Assembly (NCBI GenBank): GCA_013396655.1
Contig: WBMV01008221.1
Span: 929,905 to 993,904, forward strand
Source of the DNA: Campylorhamphus procurvoides
Lineage: Eukaryota; Chordata; Aves; Passeriformes; Dendrocolaptidae
Length of the DNA stretch: 64,000 nucleotides
Direction: 5' to 3'
In this document: positions 1 to 12,920 of the stretch, in pieces
Layout: every line of letters begins with the position of its first letter
How positions within the stretch are numbered: the first letter of the stretch is position 1
Notes under the pieces: generated by a model
What the model was told of the DNA's origin: nothing
What the model saw: only the letters and a program-made list of their open reading frames with translations
Databases searched by the model: none
Program-made: the position numbers and the translations under genes

Positions 1-3000
1 GAGCCTCGCAGTGCCTGTCCTGGCTCCTGTGCTGATCTCAGCTGTCCCAGTCTCATCCCTAAACCCTGCAGTGACTCTTGGCATGTGGACCCCTGTCTAC
101 TTGAAATGAGGCGACACTTCACAGACCCCTTTCGTGTGAAGAACTCGCTCAATATGAGGAACTGATAAAAGCTGTAAACAGTTTCTTTCTGACCAGCTGC
201 TTCCTAATGTAAAGCTGATTATTTGCAGATTAAAAGTTCCATTAACGTATCCTATAGTTAATTACTCTTTTATCCCTACATAATAGTAGCCTGAACCTCT
301 GCAAGATCTGTAAATAAGGTATTCTTGCTCAGCTCCCCCCTTGTCACTTGAAATCACATGAACCTTTGGGTTCTATCACAATGTTGCTGTCTTTTGACAA
401 GAAACCTATCGTTATTAGTTCCGTTCGGGATATTTCATTAATTTGGGATGTGCAGTTTGTTACAATTGTTTGTTACTTCTACAAAATGTCATATATTATG
501 AGGAACAATTCTTACGTATTTCATGCCCTTAAATTAGCCATGAAAAACATTTACATATGTCTGGCAAGAAAGTTTTGTGAAGAGATTCCTGTTAAGTCCT
601 AGTTAAAAGAAGTTTATGTGTAATAAAGTCCTCAAAAATATTAAAAATCATATTTAAAGCGTTCTCATAAAATGTGTATTGAGGAAAGACAAGTTAATTC
701 TCGAAGGCTCCATTATTGAAGCAAAAATTAATATTTGTACTGTTTCTAAATTGGAATAAAATTGCAAGGATGCAAACACTATCCTATATCATAATCTATA
801 AACCAGTCACAAATGTTAAATCAACTGTAAAAATGATTTAAAATCTACATGACTAATTTTATTAAACTGATTTAAATTCACATTTGTGCTACCTTCATTT
901 ATTAACTGTATTTCAGACAACACTGTGTTTATAATGGATTTGCATGAATACAGATATATAAGGAGAAGAGACTGTCTGTTAAAAGGGACAAGACCTTTCC
1001 TCCTCTGTGCATGTTTTCTTAGCACATGCTTGTGGTAAACAGAAATGTATAAATTAAAGATGCAGAGGCCTTGTTAGGTTCTGCAGTCAATTCTCTGCAA
1101 TTTTATGGTTGTTCTCTTCAGTTTGCTTATTCATAACACAATGATTTTCAGTCTTTGTTCCAAGCTTAGAAAGCACTTCACAAATATTAATTAATATCTC
1201 TAAAACTGTAGCCATTTCTAGTATCATTCTGGCTTTTTGCAGATGGGAGAATTGTGGGCATTTAGCTTTAGCACAGATCCAACTAAATCAACAAAGCTAT
1301 TTCTGGTTTACTTTGGTGAAGCCAATTAGAATCAGCAGCTGAACTCGAGACAGATAAGAAAGGGTTATATGAAAATTTTAGGGAGCTCACAAGCTGTTAC
1401 TGGCTTTGTAATTATCATTCCAATATTTTGGGAATTAATCCCAGTGCATGCTCCTCATTGGGCACCCAGCCTTGGGAACAGGCAGTGCACTGATGTGGTC
1501 CATCACCCCAGGACCAGGAGCCTGATGATGCCAGGGCTTCAGGATCTGTTCTCCCCATGACCTCCTGGTGTCTCAGCTGGGTGGCGGCACGAGGAGTCGC
1601 CACCCAGCAGCACCAAAATCAGTGGAAATTTTCTAAGTGTTTATTAATGAAGGAGATGCAAAGTCTTCTCTCCCTTCCTTCCAAACATTTCAAATGATTC
1701 CACAAGAACAGGAAAAATCAGAATGTCAAACTCACCACAGGGCAAGGCAGGAATCACCATTCTGTGCCCCATCTGAGGAAAGGGTTGCCTCCAATCCTCT
1801 GTAGGGACACCACCAGCCCAGCTGGTCCCAGGCAGGTGGTGAGGAGCCCTCCAAAGGGTAGCAGTGCAGTTGGCTGTTGGTTGAGGTTTAAGCTGGAGCC
1901 TAAGCATTAGGGCCAACCTTTCCCCTTTGCTCTGCCTTGTCCTGCCCTCTTTGCTGGGACCTCTTCCAGGAGGGCACAGACACGCTCGACACAAAGGCAC
2001 AGACCACCTTCAGCAAAACAAATCTTCTGGAGTTTAATCTGAATAAACCCATTCAAGTGAAATTATGACAGACCTGTCTGTGCCCTACTGGAGGACAGAA
2101 AGCCCAGTGTTACATCTGACTTCTTAAATCTGCAGATTCCAGCAATCGTTTCTTTCAAGCCTTATCTCCTCACCAGCACGTACTGACCTTAGACATAAGG
2201 AACAATCAGCAGGATTCATGCAGATAAATATTCTAATGCACTTTATCTTAGAGAAGCTGCAAACATGTTTGCAAGACAGACACAGTTACTGCTCCTTCAA
2301 GAGTCCATATGACCTTTAACATCATTTTCTACAAAAGTTAATTTCTGTGATTAATGCAATATACTAAAACCCATAAATCTGATCATTTGAAGGATTCAAA
2401 TTAGGAATTATTGACAGCTGATAGAACAGAAGTGCAGAGATGAGGCAGATTTTCTCATCTGTCCATCTAAATGTTGGAATATGTATTGATTAAAATATGA
2501 CATGGTATAGAACCCACCATAAATCTAAAATCTATTAGATTAACACAGGCATTCAATTAACATAAAATGACAACCTAAGAGAAAAGCCATGAATGTGGGC
2601 CTATCTCAGTTTGTAATATTTTTACCTACCTATCTGGGCAAGTTTTAAGATAAACAGAGATGTGTGCCTGGTTTCACCTTGGCTCAGTACCCAGGTGTAA
2701 ACTGAACCCTCAGGTGAATGTAAGCCCAGTGCACTGAGGTTCTGTTCTGGTTTTCCAGCTGAAAATACTTCAGTATTCAAGCTGACCAAAGACTACAAAA
2801 TTGTACCCATGACAATAAGATCACCATTTTAAAAAATGACCAAAAATGTCTTTGTTATGCATCCCCTGGACCTAGAAAGTCCCTTCTATTTGAAGTTACT
2901 TCAGTAATTATTCCTTCCAGCAAAAAGTTGAAATATCCCTAGATGCAATAAGAGTATTAACAGTGGAATGAATTTTCCAGGTAGAAACCATCAAAACAAC

Positions 3001-3780
3001 ACACATATACACAAATCAGGAGAGACCTTCTCTGAGCAGTGACCCCAAGTAACTCTCAGCTCTTATGTGTGTTACTCAGTGAAGTCCAGCTGCAGAAACA
3101 TCTGGATTTTAAGCAGTTTTTATCCTGCTGGGTACACAAAAAAAAAATCTTGCAAAGAAGTTCAAAATCTCCTTTGTACCACCTAGACCAAAGTAGGCTG
3201 CCTAAAGTACCCAGAAGAGATAGCTTGAAAGAAATAAATACATAAATTTGAGCTTTCTATTCCCTACTCAAAACGAGGAAGCCGGTAGAGCAGCATGGGA
3301 AAACAAATGCCATACAAATGGCCTGATGCTATTGACACAGAGGAGGAGGCTTGGATCTCGTTTGCACAAGCATTGAATGGCACAAAAACCAATCTCAGTG
3401 ATAAAGAGGCACAGTTTTCCTGATGTGTACTTGCACAGGACTGGGAATCCTTGCACTGGATAGGCATGGAGATGTCAGGGGAGCACTGAGATCTGGGTCA
3501 GAATATTGCAGGAAGGTTCAGGCTTGCTTCCCACAAACACTGTGCATTTGTGGTATCATTTTATTTTAGCTGGAATTAGAACTATCCACACTGAAATCAA
3601 ACTCTCAAAGACTTTTCGTAAGTCTGGGAAACCCTGCCCACGTGAAAAATTGTCAGATATTACCTAAATGCCGAGTTTTCATGCCCTGGCTTAGAATGCT
3701 TATATGAGCAGAAAGGCAAGTTCCTCTGCCTGTTCAGGCTCAAGGGGTCCCTGGAGCTGCTGAAAGTCTGAAATGAATCC
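1..3780. other. Noncoding DNA, nothing recognised
   Basis: AT-rich unique sequence. Open frames here are short (at most 118 codons), overlap on both strands and show no domain, signal peptide or splice context that I recognise. A GC-richer part runs from about 1440 to 2000 with no protein-like pattern. A run of ten A lies near 3140. I see no transposon signature, tRNA box or CpG island. Confidence 0.7.
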
Positions 3781-6700
3781 CACAGCCCCCGTCCCCAGCT
3801 GCTCCACCACGGCAGTGTCATTCCCGACACGGCTGCAGTTAAGCTGGCTGAGCCCGTCTGTTCTTTTCTCCTTCTGGCCAACTCATCCTATCAGGGCCAC
3901 CTTTTGCCAGCCTTATTCTTTCCAGTAATCAATAATTACCTTTCTCTGCTCCCACTGATGGCTTCTGGAAGGGGTAGCCTTATGTCACTGTAGCAATTGA
4001 AACCATAATCTGTGCTCTAATGAGTATTTGTCTGAGGTTCACAACGGCAAATGGGAAAGTGTTAACCCAAAATCCCTGCAGAAGTTGACAGGGAAAGGCT
4101 GGCTGGCTGGAGCTATACACAAGTGGTGAATTCTCCCAAGAACAAAATTACTATGTATTATTAGTCTGCATATTATGTTCACATTTTAAAAGATACTAAT
4201 TTTCTCTCTTTCTCTTCTTTTCTCCAAAGTACCACTATTTAGGACTATAGCTCCATAATTGCTCAGGAAAGCCATTGTCTGTGTTCTCTTAATATGTCCA
4301 TTATATTTAATCTATCCTCAAGCCTCTCTTCAAATGCAATTTGTTAATATTTTTATTATAAAATTTTGTCTTTTCTGTGAAGTTAACTTTCATATTGTAT
4401 TTTGCCCTGAAACAGAAACCAGAGCTCTCAACAAAGAACATTGCAAACCAGCAGCATGTGAAACCAGTAAGCTCAAAACATATTTAAAAAAAAAATTAAA
4501 TGTTGATTTGCTCCATGTTCACATTTTTTTTATATTGTTTACTTGGAATAATTATTAATAATCGATTGAAATTTTGCTGTTCTGAACTGAAAAAGTAAGT
4601 TTTTTGTTCAGAAAATCCATGCAGGATTTCAACAATTCTTTCAACAGCAGTCCCAGTTTTTTCCACACTCAGCAATTCAGCCTAACTGGATTTCTTCACC
4701 ACAATCAGCAGAGGAAAAAAGGTTGTTTAATGGACTGGGACTTCAGACAAAAAAACAAGGTTGCTGAAAATTCCCTAATCAACTCTGCTGAATGAAACCA
4801 AGAGAAAAGAGTGAAAAAGGCTTCTCTGGTGTGGGCCAGCATGAGCAGTGAGCTACAGATGTGCCAGGAGAACGCCTGATGCAGCGAGATTGCCAGCCTT
4901 GTCCCAGACACAGCTGGTTCAGCCTCTACAAACAAGATCGGCTGAAGTGCTCAAACTTCTGCATGTTTTCATAAATCAAACGAAACCCATCCAGTTGGGT
5001 TTTTTTTCTACTTCATGCTTAAAGGAGGCCAAGAACCAAGTAAGTACGTAATTAGTATAAATGGAATCTGAATTGTGGCCTCACCCCCAGAAAACAGGGG
5101 CTTCTTGAGATTAATTGGAAAAGCAATGAAAATAACCCACTTCAGCTCAAACTGTTTCTGAAGTGCTGTAGTAAGCTCCATATGAATACATAACCTTTGT
5201 ATGATAAACATACAGAACTGATGCTTTTAACGTGTCAGAAGGAGAAAATGCAGTTCATCAAGGAGTGAAGCACTTGAGGTGTGCAGAGTATCCCTGCCTC
5301 TTGCTGGCTGTTCTTGCTGGTGGATACAGACACTGCACACTGGTGCTACCTCTAGGGCAGGTCTTTGTCCTGGGGGCACCACCAGAAATCCAAAAAGCCT
5401 CTGCCAGTGCTGTCTGTGGGGTGTGTAGGTAGCAAGACCCACCACACCAGTCCCAGGATCCAGGCAGGAGCAGCACCCAGATCATGCAGGGCTGTACTTA
5501 TTTTCACCCCCTCCCCAGCAGATCCACTGTTCCTCACTTTCTCCCCAAAACTTCTTTCCCTCACCAAACACTGTGAAGCCTGCTGTGATGACTGACACCC
5601 AATATTTAGTCCTGTTGAAGGTACAAAGTTGTATTCTGACAAGTCAACCTACATTACTAAGCAAAATAACTGTAGCAAATTGAATCAACAAGTATGAAAA
5701 ATGTCTTGAAAACAACTCATTTACTAAAAATATACCACCCTTTCAGACCAAACGTCTTCTGTGCAAGCATGATGGACTGTGGGCTGAAACAAAAAATGAA
5801 TGTGATCTCTTCACAGGGATTTTGGCAGCACAGCCATAGACACACTGGAGTCATGCTGACTCTCCATATATGGCCAGCTGAAAACTCAGGAGAGTTTTCG
5901 CCTTTACAAAGAGAGAGAGGCACAGACCAAAACCAAGATGCTAACAGGTTTGAGCAGTTATGCTGCAATGTCTAGCAGAAATCCGCGGTACACTGCTTTT
6001 GTGCCCTTTTCCACAGGGATGAGCCGCTGGCAGGAGGAGGTCCCCAGCAGAGCTGAATCCAGTCCCATAGCCCAAGGACAAATGCACACATTCCTTATAC
6101 TACACTGACATCAGAGCTTAAGAAAAACACACGCCCAGTATATAATCCCTCTTTATGCTGCGTGGAAATGGATCATTACTTCTCACCTAGAAGGATCTGC
6201 TATGAGTTACAGTAATTAGGAGGAGAATAATGGATAGGGAATCACCATGAGATGCTGTATTCTCATAGCTCTAAAAGTGCTATTTGTATGCACTCCTCTT
6301 TGAATGTAGCACTCCTTTGGTGTTAGGTGGTGGTTAAGACAGACATATGGGACAGCAAAGATGGCAGGAACCAATTTTTTCACCTTCTGAAGTGGGAAAT
6401 ACAAGTGCAGCACTGATGCTCTGTAGTTCTGAGTTACTGTGAAAAACAATATTAATCTGGAGCTCCATCGTGCATGTCACTGATACACCTGAGTCAAACA
6501 CAGAACCTGGTGGAAGCTAAAGATACATCAGGAACAAGATACTATTTTTTTCAATGCTGCCTACAAGAAAGTAGCGTTACTATTCCCCTCTGCAGCAGCA
6601 CTTGGTGTGGACTGTGCCCACCCGGGCTGCAGGAGCTCACGTGTCCCCACTCCACACTTCACATGGGAGAAAATGCACAAATAGGGAAGGAAGGGATATC

Positions 6701-7784
6701 AGGGAAGAAAAAAGCTGGTGTAGTAAGTATATGGCTTGGCTTGTTTGTCCAACAAGAGAAGGAGTTGAGCAAGAAGCACAGACAAAGCCCTTCAGACCAG
6801 CAGTGCTGCAGAAGGCGTGGGTGTTTGATGAGGTGGTCTTTGGGCACTCTACATGGAGGGGCTTCTGCAACCCTAGGGTTGGCCACAGAACTGTCCCCAG
6901 CTCTGAGGGAACCAAAGAAAACCCATGGGTTTACAATTCTAATAATAATGAATATTGTACTTAACCCCATATGCCTCCTATAGAAACATATAGCAGCATA
7001 CCTTCAGGGTGGGAGGGAAAGTAAGGTGAGCAGGTGAAAATGAGTGAGCTGTAGCACCAGGGATTGCAGAACATCAGAGAGCACACTCGGGGTGGGGGGA
7101 AAGGGGAGGAAAAGAGAATCATTGCCTGTCTGAGGCAGCTCTGGGTTGACAAAGACCACCTGAAGCTGAGCTGGCAGGTGCACAGGGATGAGCTCAGCTC
7201 TTGACGGAAAGATGAGACATCATACTTTGTGTATAATTCCAACTGCACTAACTTACATCGGTATTGAATTTAATTTGAATAATGTTAACAGTCTCTCAAA
7301 CCCTTCAGAACAGAAGTAGTTTAATGTCTGCAACATACACTAATGCTGGAAGAAAAATGACACACTATTGTGTGTTCAGACATCCATAGTATTTGCTATT
7401 TGTTTGGAGTTTTATGGACTTGGGAAGACAGATGGAATTTTTTTTTCTGTTAGAGCAATGCAAATTATAGCAACATTACTGGATGCCTTGTAGGAAGTCT
7501 CAGTGTGATAGCAAAACCTCTAAATGTGAAATGTAAATTGAAATTCAGCATTTCCACTGAAGAAACATGAACTGGATTGAGTATGACTTGGGGAAAAAAA
7601 AAATCAGCAACTTTCCTAATTGACTGAGGGCACACTTCACCACAAAGCTGTCTATGCAATGATCCCACAATGATCATCCCTGTGATCCCACAGAGCAAAC
7701 CCCGAGCAGCACGTCCCAACACAACTGCACTGTGAGGGTGTACTTAAATAACTAATAAAACAAAATCATCGTTCACCCCAGCTC
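3781..7784. other. Noncoding DNA, small GC-rich patches
   Basis: No gene is supported. A short CpG-containing patch lies at about 3786-3861, and three GGCT units lie near 4100. GC-richer stretches at 5230-5560 and 6600-6930 give several overlapping open frames of 75-169 codons on both strands. The 169-codon plus-strand frame at 6474-6983 overlaps a 120-codon frame on the same strand and two antisense frames, as expected for stop-poor GC-rich DNA rather than an exon. Confidence 0.65.
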
Positions 7785-8021
7785 TTCATAAATCGCTCAG
7801 GACAAAAAGCCTTCAAGCTCGTAGAGTTTGGGGTGCACCTGTGGGGAGGAGATGCCTCCTCGGACTGATGTAATGGGAAGCTCTCTTTCCTCTGTTCCCT
7901 AGACCTGAAACGACACTCCGGGCACCTCACAGCCCCCTGTGTGTAACAACTGCGTTCACCCCACTCGAGTGGAGGGAGGCGAGTCCTCCCCAGGGCGCCC
8001 TGTTTTAACAGACCTGAGTTT

Positions 8022-8058
8022 AAAAAAGGAAAAAAAAAAAATTAAAAAAAAAAAAAAA
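8022..8058. repeat. A-rich tract
   Basis: Two A-runs are interrupted by GG and TT, giving 37 bp that is almost pure A. It follows GC-rich DNA, which can suggest a retroposed tail, but I found no target-site duplication and no recognisable parent sequence upstream. Confidence 0.85.
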
Positions 8059-8086
8059 GTTCGACCTCCTTGTTCGTGGGTTCTGA

Positions 8087-8100
8087 GCGCCCTCTTGTGG
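8087..8100 (-). promoter_or_regulatory. CTCF-like motif, minus strand
   Basis: Read on the minus strand this is CCACAAGAGGGCGC. It matches 13 of 14 positions of the usual CTCF core (CCASYAGRKGGCRS), missing only the pyrimidine at position 5. About one 13/14 match is expected by chance in 64 kb on both strands, so the match alone is weak. The CpG-retaining surroundings make it more credible. Confidence 0.4.
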
Positions 8101-8175
8101 CTCTCTCAAAATTTCCAGCTATTGACCAGCTCCCCGAAGCCACTTGCGATGTCGAGCGGGATGGGCACCCACTGA

Positions 8176-11045
8176 ACTGGCACACCTAATCCCACACACA
8201 CCACCAGTACAGTTGCCTGTTGTCCTAGTAACTTGCTGGTTTGCTTCTCAAATTCTATTAAAACCTTAAGATATGTTCGTTCTCTGCAAACACTCCAAGC
8301 CCAAACCTGCTCAAACGAAAGAGTACAGCTGGGGAGGTCCCCTGTGCAGGACAGACCACACAGGACCAGGGAAGCATGGCACGCCTTCTGCCAGCTCCGT
8401 TGGCTGATGAGGGGCCCCCTGGTACCCCCCCTCACCTCCTGGATGCCCACAGAGGACCACTCATCTACTCTCCTTCACAGCTCAGGTCAGCAATAGGATC
8501 ACTGAGCAGCACAGCCCTCCCTCATTTTTGGATTTCCCCAGAGCTGGGCCAGCAGCCTTGCAGGGCTTCATCCCCCCCTGAAACTATCCCACCTCTGGAG
8601 TTAGATTCCTATGGCTGACAATGAAACATTTCCTTATGATGTCAAGCCCCACATTTCCCACAGTTAGTCTATTTTCTTTCTGAAGTATACAATTAGGCAG
8701 CTTTTCAGGGTGAAGAAATGGAACTGTTGGTAGATGGTTTCCCCCTGCAAGATTTCTCACTAGCACCTTATAAATGGGTGAGCCTTGCTGTACCTGGTTC
8801 CTACCACAGCCCCCAAACTGACCCCTCTATCCACTCACTCTGTGAATCCTGGTGCTTCAGCAGCTGCCCCAGCCCTGACCCTGGGACTTCCCTGAGCAGG
8901 AGCTCAGCTCACTGGCAGCATCTTATAGCAACATATGTTTTCACATCTAGTACAATGGCTACAGAAGGGTTTCCAGGGGAAAGAAATGTATGAAAAAGCA
9001 TGGCTGAATCACGGCTGACCCTACAATATAATTTATTTTTTTACATGGGTACATAATTTACCTCTATAAGTCAAAGGGAAGGTCTTTGCAGCAAAAGAAA
9101 GAAAACCATCAGGGACACAAGGACAGGACTTACCTATGGTTCAACTCAAACTAGCTACTACCTCACCACTTTCATTTGTATAATACCAGCAACATTTCAG
9201 CAGGAAAGAGAGGAAAACAAAACTATGATAACTGTAAAACACCTTACAGCACCTACTTGCAACAAATCTGATTAAAAGGCAGAGCTTGAAAGAGACAAAA
9301 TGTCAAGGAAAGCATTTAGTAATCAAATACACATAAACACATCCATACTGAATGTTGGGCAGGTTTGAACCCAAATATTGTGGTAAAGGTTCTTATCTTG
9401 AATGCATTCTTCTAGAAACTGTTTTGTATGAAGATGTATGACGGCATAGAATGCAGAAGAAGAGTGGAAATGTTGCAAGATATACTGCAGAAATTAGCCC
9501 TTGTTTGACAAGTAATCATGTTCCTTTTACAAAAAAAGAAAAAAAAAAGTCTTCACATTACACTCCACAGCTGAGTTTCTTCAAATACTTGTTGGATGCC
9601 ACTCCAAAGGCATATAGCCAGACAAGCATGCCTTACAAAATACAGATATGTAATTCTTCATTCAGACACAGAAATACTGCTAAATAAGAAAAGATAGATG
9701 AGTGGCTACAAAGAATGTGTCTCCCAAATGAGAAGCTACCAGGCTAAGCAGCTCAGTATATCTGAAATCATGGGAACCATACCAAAGTCCGAGAGTAACA
9801 GCAGTTCCTAGGAAAACCTCTGACATTCAACAACTAGAATATTATGTGCCCTTTCTTACACATCCATCCTAACCACAAAGTGCCTGCGATATGACTTTGT
9901 GTGCATCATATGAGTTAAGTGCACATTAGCATTCGGAGACCTCTGCCTTGTAATGAAAAGAAGGAATCACAACGTTCAAGTTACACAAGAAAGAAAACTT
10001 ATAAAACTGCCATCTCATGAATGTAATTTATTTGTTTGGAAAGACAAAGGATGAAACATTCCCACAGACTCACAAAGTCTCCACAACCAGAGGGCAGGGA
10101 AGCACATGAATATGCCAGGCAAGAAGTTTTCAATCCCTGGTGCCTTGGCTAACAAAGGGGGAAGGAGACTTCTCAACCAGTTGTATTCTTCCCACTCCTA
10201 ATTGCAGAGACCTATGAGTAACCCAGAGATATATTCACAAGATTTCCTCTATTAGGCAGGGGACCTTAGCCTTCATCTAGTTTCACCCACTGCATGAAAT
10301 AAGATTGCATTTCTCCATTTTATTTCATTACAAAAAGAGAACATTAAGTATTTAAATATTTCTTGGACTAGCTGTTCCTGTGTTGAGGCTGAAGATCACT
10401 CTCATTCAGTGTTTTATTTGCAGGCCTTTGAGAGGAGTATATATGAAAATTGAAAGCAATACCACTGGCCCAAATATTCAGAAATGCAATGGCCTTAGGC
10501 AGGTAATGCACCCACCATTACAGTTCCGCTTTAGGAGTAGGATGCCAACTCCAGGTGACTCACATCTTATGGAACTAAAAGACTGGTGAATAAATTAATA
10601 CATAATTACTGCCACACCGACATAATTTTATGTCATTCTTCTCTTATCTACTACTGCCCCACTCTAAGTAAGAGGAGCGAAGCTCCACAAATGATCACAA
10701 ATTTCATACTTCTTCAAATTCTGATTTAAAAAGCCATTGCTGAAGCAAAGCTGTCCAGATAGCCAAATATGTATGAACTCAAGTCCTGAAGATACATGGT
10801 CTCTCAAAACAGGACATCTCCCTCAGTAAGGAATCACAAGAAACAGTGCAGTGAGAACCTTGCCATTGATAGGGAAATCAGTTTACCTTATGAACAAACA
10901 CCTTACTGAAGAAGCTCCTAATCTTTCACCCAGCCCAACTAAACTGCTTTTTGTACCAACAGAGAAACTGATGGGATATGAGTGCTGACAGGGGAAAGCT
11001 CTGGGGCAGGCTGTACCTGTAGCATTCAGGAGTCTCTGTTAATGG
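8176..11045. other. Noncoding DNA, nothing recognised
   Basis: 8300-8620 is GC-rich, with overlapping short open frames on both strands and no domain. From 9000 to 11045 the sequence is AT-rich and unique. A CTCF-like motif at 10084-10097 is listed separately. No gene, RNA gene or transposon is apparent. Confidence 0.65.
10084..10097 (+). promoter_or_regulatory. CTCF-like motif, plus strand
   Basis: CAACCAGAGGGCAG matches 13 of 14 positions of the core CCASYAGRKGGCRS, missing only the second C. It lies in ordinary AT-rich sequence with no CpG support, so it is weaker than the 8087 site. Together with 8087 it would form a divergent pair 2 kb apart. Confidence 0.3.
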
Positions 11046-11440
11046 ATCACAGAATCACATAATAAATTAGGTTGGAAAAGACCTCTGAGATCACTGAGCC
11101 CACCCTGTGACCCTGCACCACCTTGTCAACTAGACCATGGCACTGAGTTCTAGGTCCAGTCATTCTTTAAAAACCTCTGGGGGCAGCCCATTCCAATGCC
11201 CAGTCACCCTGTCTGTTAAAAAATTATTCCTGGTGTCCAATCTAACCCTCCCCTGGACTATGTCCTCTTGTCCTATTACTAGTTGCCTGGGAACAGAACC
11301 CAACCTCCACCTGGATACACCCTCCTTTCAGGTGACTGTAGGGAGTGATAAGGTGCCTCCTGAGCCTCCTTTTCTCCACGATAAACACCCCCAGCTCCCT
11401 CAGCTGCTCCTCACAGGACTTGTGCTCCAGACATTGTTGC
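11046..11440 (-). mobile_element. CR1 LINE, 5'-truncated 3' end (antisense)
   Basis: This is a CR1 non-LTR retrotransposon remnant inserted on the minus strand. At 11046-11065 is the reverse complement of the short octamer-type tail that ends CR1 elements (ATTCTGTG-like), followed by the GGTTGGAAAAGACCTC block of the 3' end. Further in, the minus strand encodes the C-terminal part of ORF2, with the typical residues CEEQLRELG, EKRRLR and LKGGC. A stop at about 11242 and frame changes show it is dead. Similarity fades past about 11432-11440, so only about 390 bp of the several-kb element remains, as is usual for 5'-truncated CR1 copies. It has no coding function now. It supports a bird or other sauropsid source. 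Confidence 0.95.
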
Positions 11441-12660
11441 CTGACATGCATGTGCATGGATACAGACATTGGCTGACACTCCTCGCTGCCAAGAGCACAC
11501 TTTGGGCAAGGACATGATGTGCCCCTGTGCCCCCAACCCTGCCAGGGCTTACCCATGATCAAGTGTTCAGAGATCCTCAGTAAAGCTGGAATGGCATGGA
11601 GATGGGCAGGGGTGACTGTGCTGACACCAGAGGGGGCAACCAACCATGGCACAGTGGAAAGTACAATTCAGGAAGTGTTACCAAGTTGTTCCTACCCATA
11701 ACCAGACCCTCAAACTGGCACATAAATGTGCACTTATGCTTCTTGAGATTATGTGATTGCCTGATTATCTATCTGAATACAGGATACAGACATCCTAAGA
11801 TCTTGCAAAAGGGGGTTTAAATAACAAATGGTCTAGAAATACTTCTATTTAAAAAAAAAATCGGTTTTGCCTCATCTGCTTTCAAAAACTCTGGTTACCA
11901 GAAACAGGCAAAATTAAATTTAATGAAAAGTGACCTCACCAATAGCAGACTCCACCTCTTGCTCAGTGTAGCAACACCTTCTTCTGGAAAAGAAGCTTTT
12001 ACCTTTTTTTTTTATTTTTAAATATGGTGCTTCAAAGAGGAAGGAAAACAAATGCTGCATCCATTAGGGTGAGTAGTAGAGTGAGCAAAGGCAGGGGGGA
12101 AGGATTCTTCTTTCACTGAACAGCTATCTGGCAGAAATACATACCCTAGATGTGGGTTCCTCTCCCCTCAGCAGAGCGTTGAGCCCAGACCAGGCCCCCT
12201 GCATACTGGATAAGTTTTCTAACTGTTCAACCAGTGGATAAAAGGGCTGTCATCTCCTTCTCTGCTTTTCTGACAGTCTGGCCCTGCATGGCTTTTGTGT
12301 TTTGCTTTTTATCTTATTTACCCCCAAATTTACCCTCCCTCCCCCCTCCCCGCCCCGAATTGCCTCACTTCATCCAAAACACTGTATTTTCTATGTTTCA
12401 TACTATTAAGCAAACTAGAAAAGAAACACTTCTGTGCTGAAATTGATTTTTTTCTTTCTTTTTTTTTTTTGCTGCAAGACAGCCAAACCAAAAAGTCAAT
12501 TGTTAGCACAGTCACAATAGGGACAGCAGTCTGCACTCAGCATTGTGGGTTACAGAACACAGTGGGCCAATACCACATCCCAGAATTCAGTTCCCACTTC
12601 CAAATTTGGTGAAAGAAGAGATCCAAAATGATATGCAACTCTGGATCCATAGGCCTCCAA
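11441..12660. other. Noncoding DNA, nothing recognised
   Basis: Unique sequence beyond the truncation point of the CR1 copy. It includes an A-run near 11850, a T-run near 12008 and a pyrimidine-rich part at 12340-12470 ending in a T-run. A CAGAGGGGGC stretch near 11629 resembles part of a CTCF core but aligns poorly. No gene is supported. Confidence 0.65.
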
Positions 12661-12920
12661 AAATCCCATTGCCGCTAAATTTGATCTTGGCTTTACGGCT
12701 CGGGCCCCAGTCTAGTGCATGCCCACATTTGCTACATGAACTTTTGCTCCCTCCCCAACTTGATTAAGAGCAAAGAAAGTAACAGATGGATCCATGCTGT
12801 TCCTTTGTAGCCGAGAGATTAATGTTTGCATTGCATCAGCCTGCTCGCACACACCAGGGAACGCTGCCGTTGTCCCTGCCGCTGGCACCTGCACTGCCTC
12901 GGTCCAATCGGAGGCACCAG
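12661..12920. promoter_or_regulatory. CpG-retaining noncoding element candidate
   Basis: About 10 CpG occur in 260 bp at roughly 52 percent GC (observed/expected near 0.57) inside CpG-poor DNA. The sequence is non-repetitive, with no simple-repeat or transposon character. Open frames cross it on both strands, but none has splice context or a recognisable domain. I infer a possible enhancer or promoter-like element. It could also be a chance GC-rich patch. Confidence 0.3.

Larger units (their letters stand above)
7785..8175. promoter_or_regulatory. CpG-retaining patch, possible regulatory element
   Basis: I count about 16 CpG in roughly 390 bp at about 50 percent GC. That is an observed/expected ratio near 0.65, while flanking DNA is clearly CpG-depleted. 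The length and GC are too low for a classical CpG island. An A-rich tract (8022-8058) splits the patch, and a CTCF-like motif lies at 8087-8100. A constitutively unmethylated, bound element would explain the retained CpGs, but this is inference. There is no recognisable coding sequence and no transposon match. Confidence 0.35.

Noticed and set aside
6474..6983. 169-codon plus-strand open frame
   Set aside because: It overlaps three other long frames on both strands, has no domain or splice context, and the residues do not look like a family I know.
7800..8058. Processed retrogene with A-rich tail
   Set aside because: No recognisable coding sequence upstream, the A tract is interrupted, and no target-site duplication was found.
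8408..8426. Minus-strand ACCAGGGGGCCCC as a second CTCF site near 8.1 kb
   Set aside because: About 11 of 14 core positions match, which is common by chance.
11626..11642. CCAGAGGGGGCAAC as a CTCF site
   Set aside because: In proper register it misses at least four core positions.
11242..11652. 136-codon minus-strand open frame
   Set aside because: Its protein-like part is the C-terminus of CR1 ORF2 and its N-terminal part lies outside the element. It is transposon debris, not a host gene.
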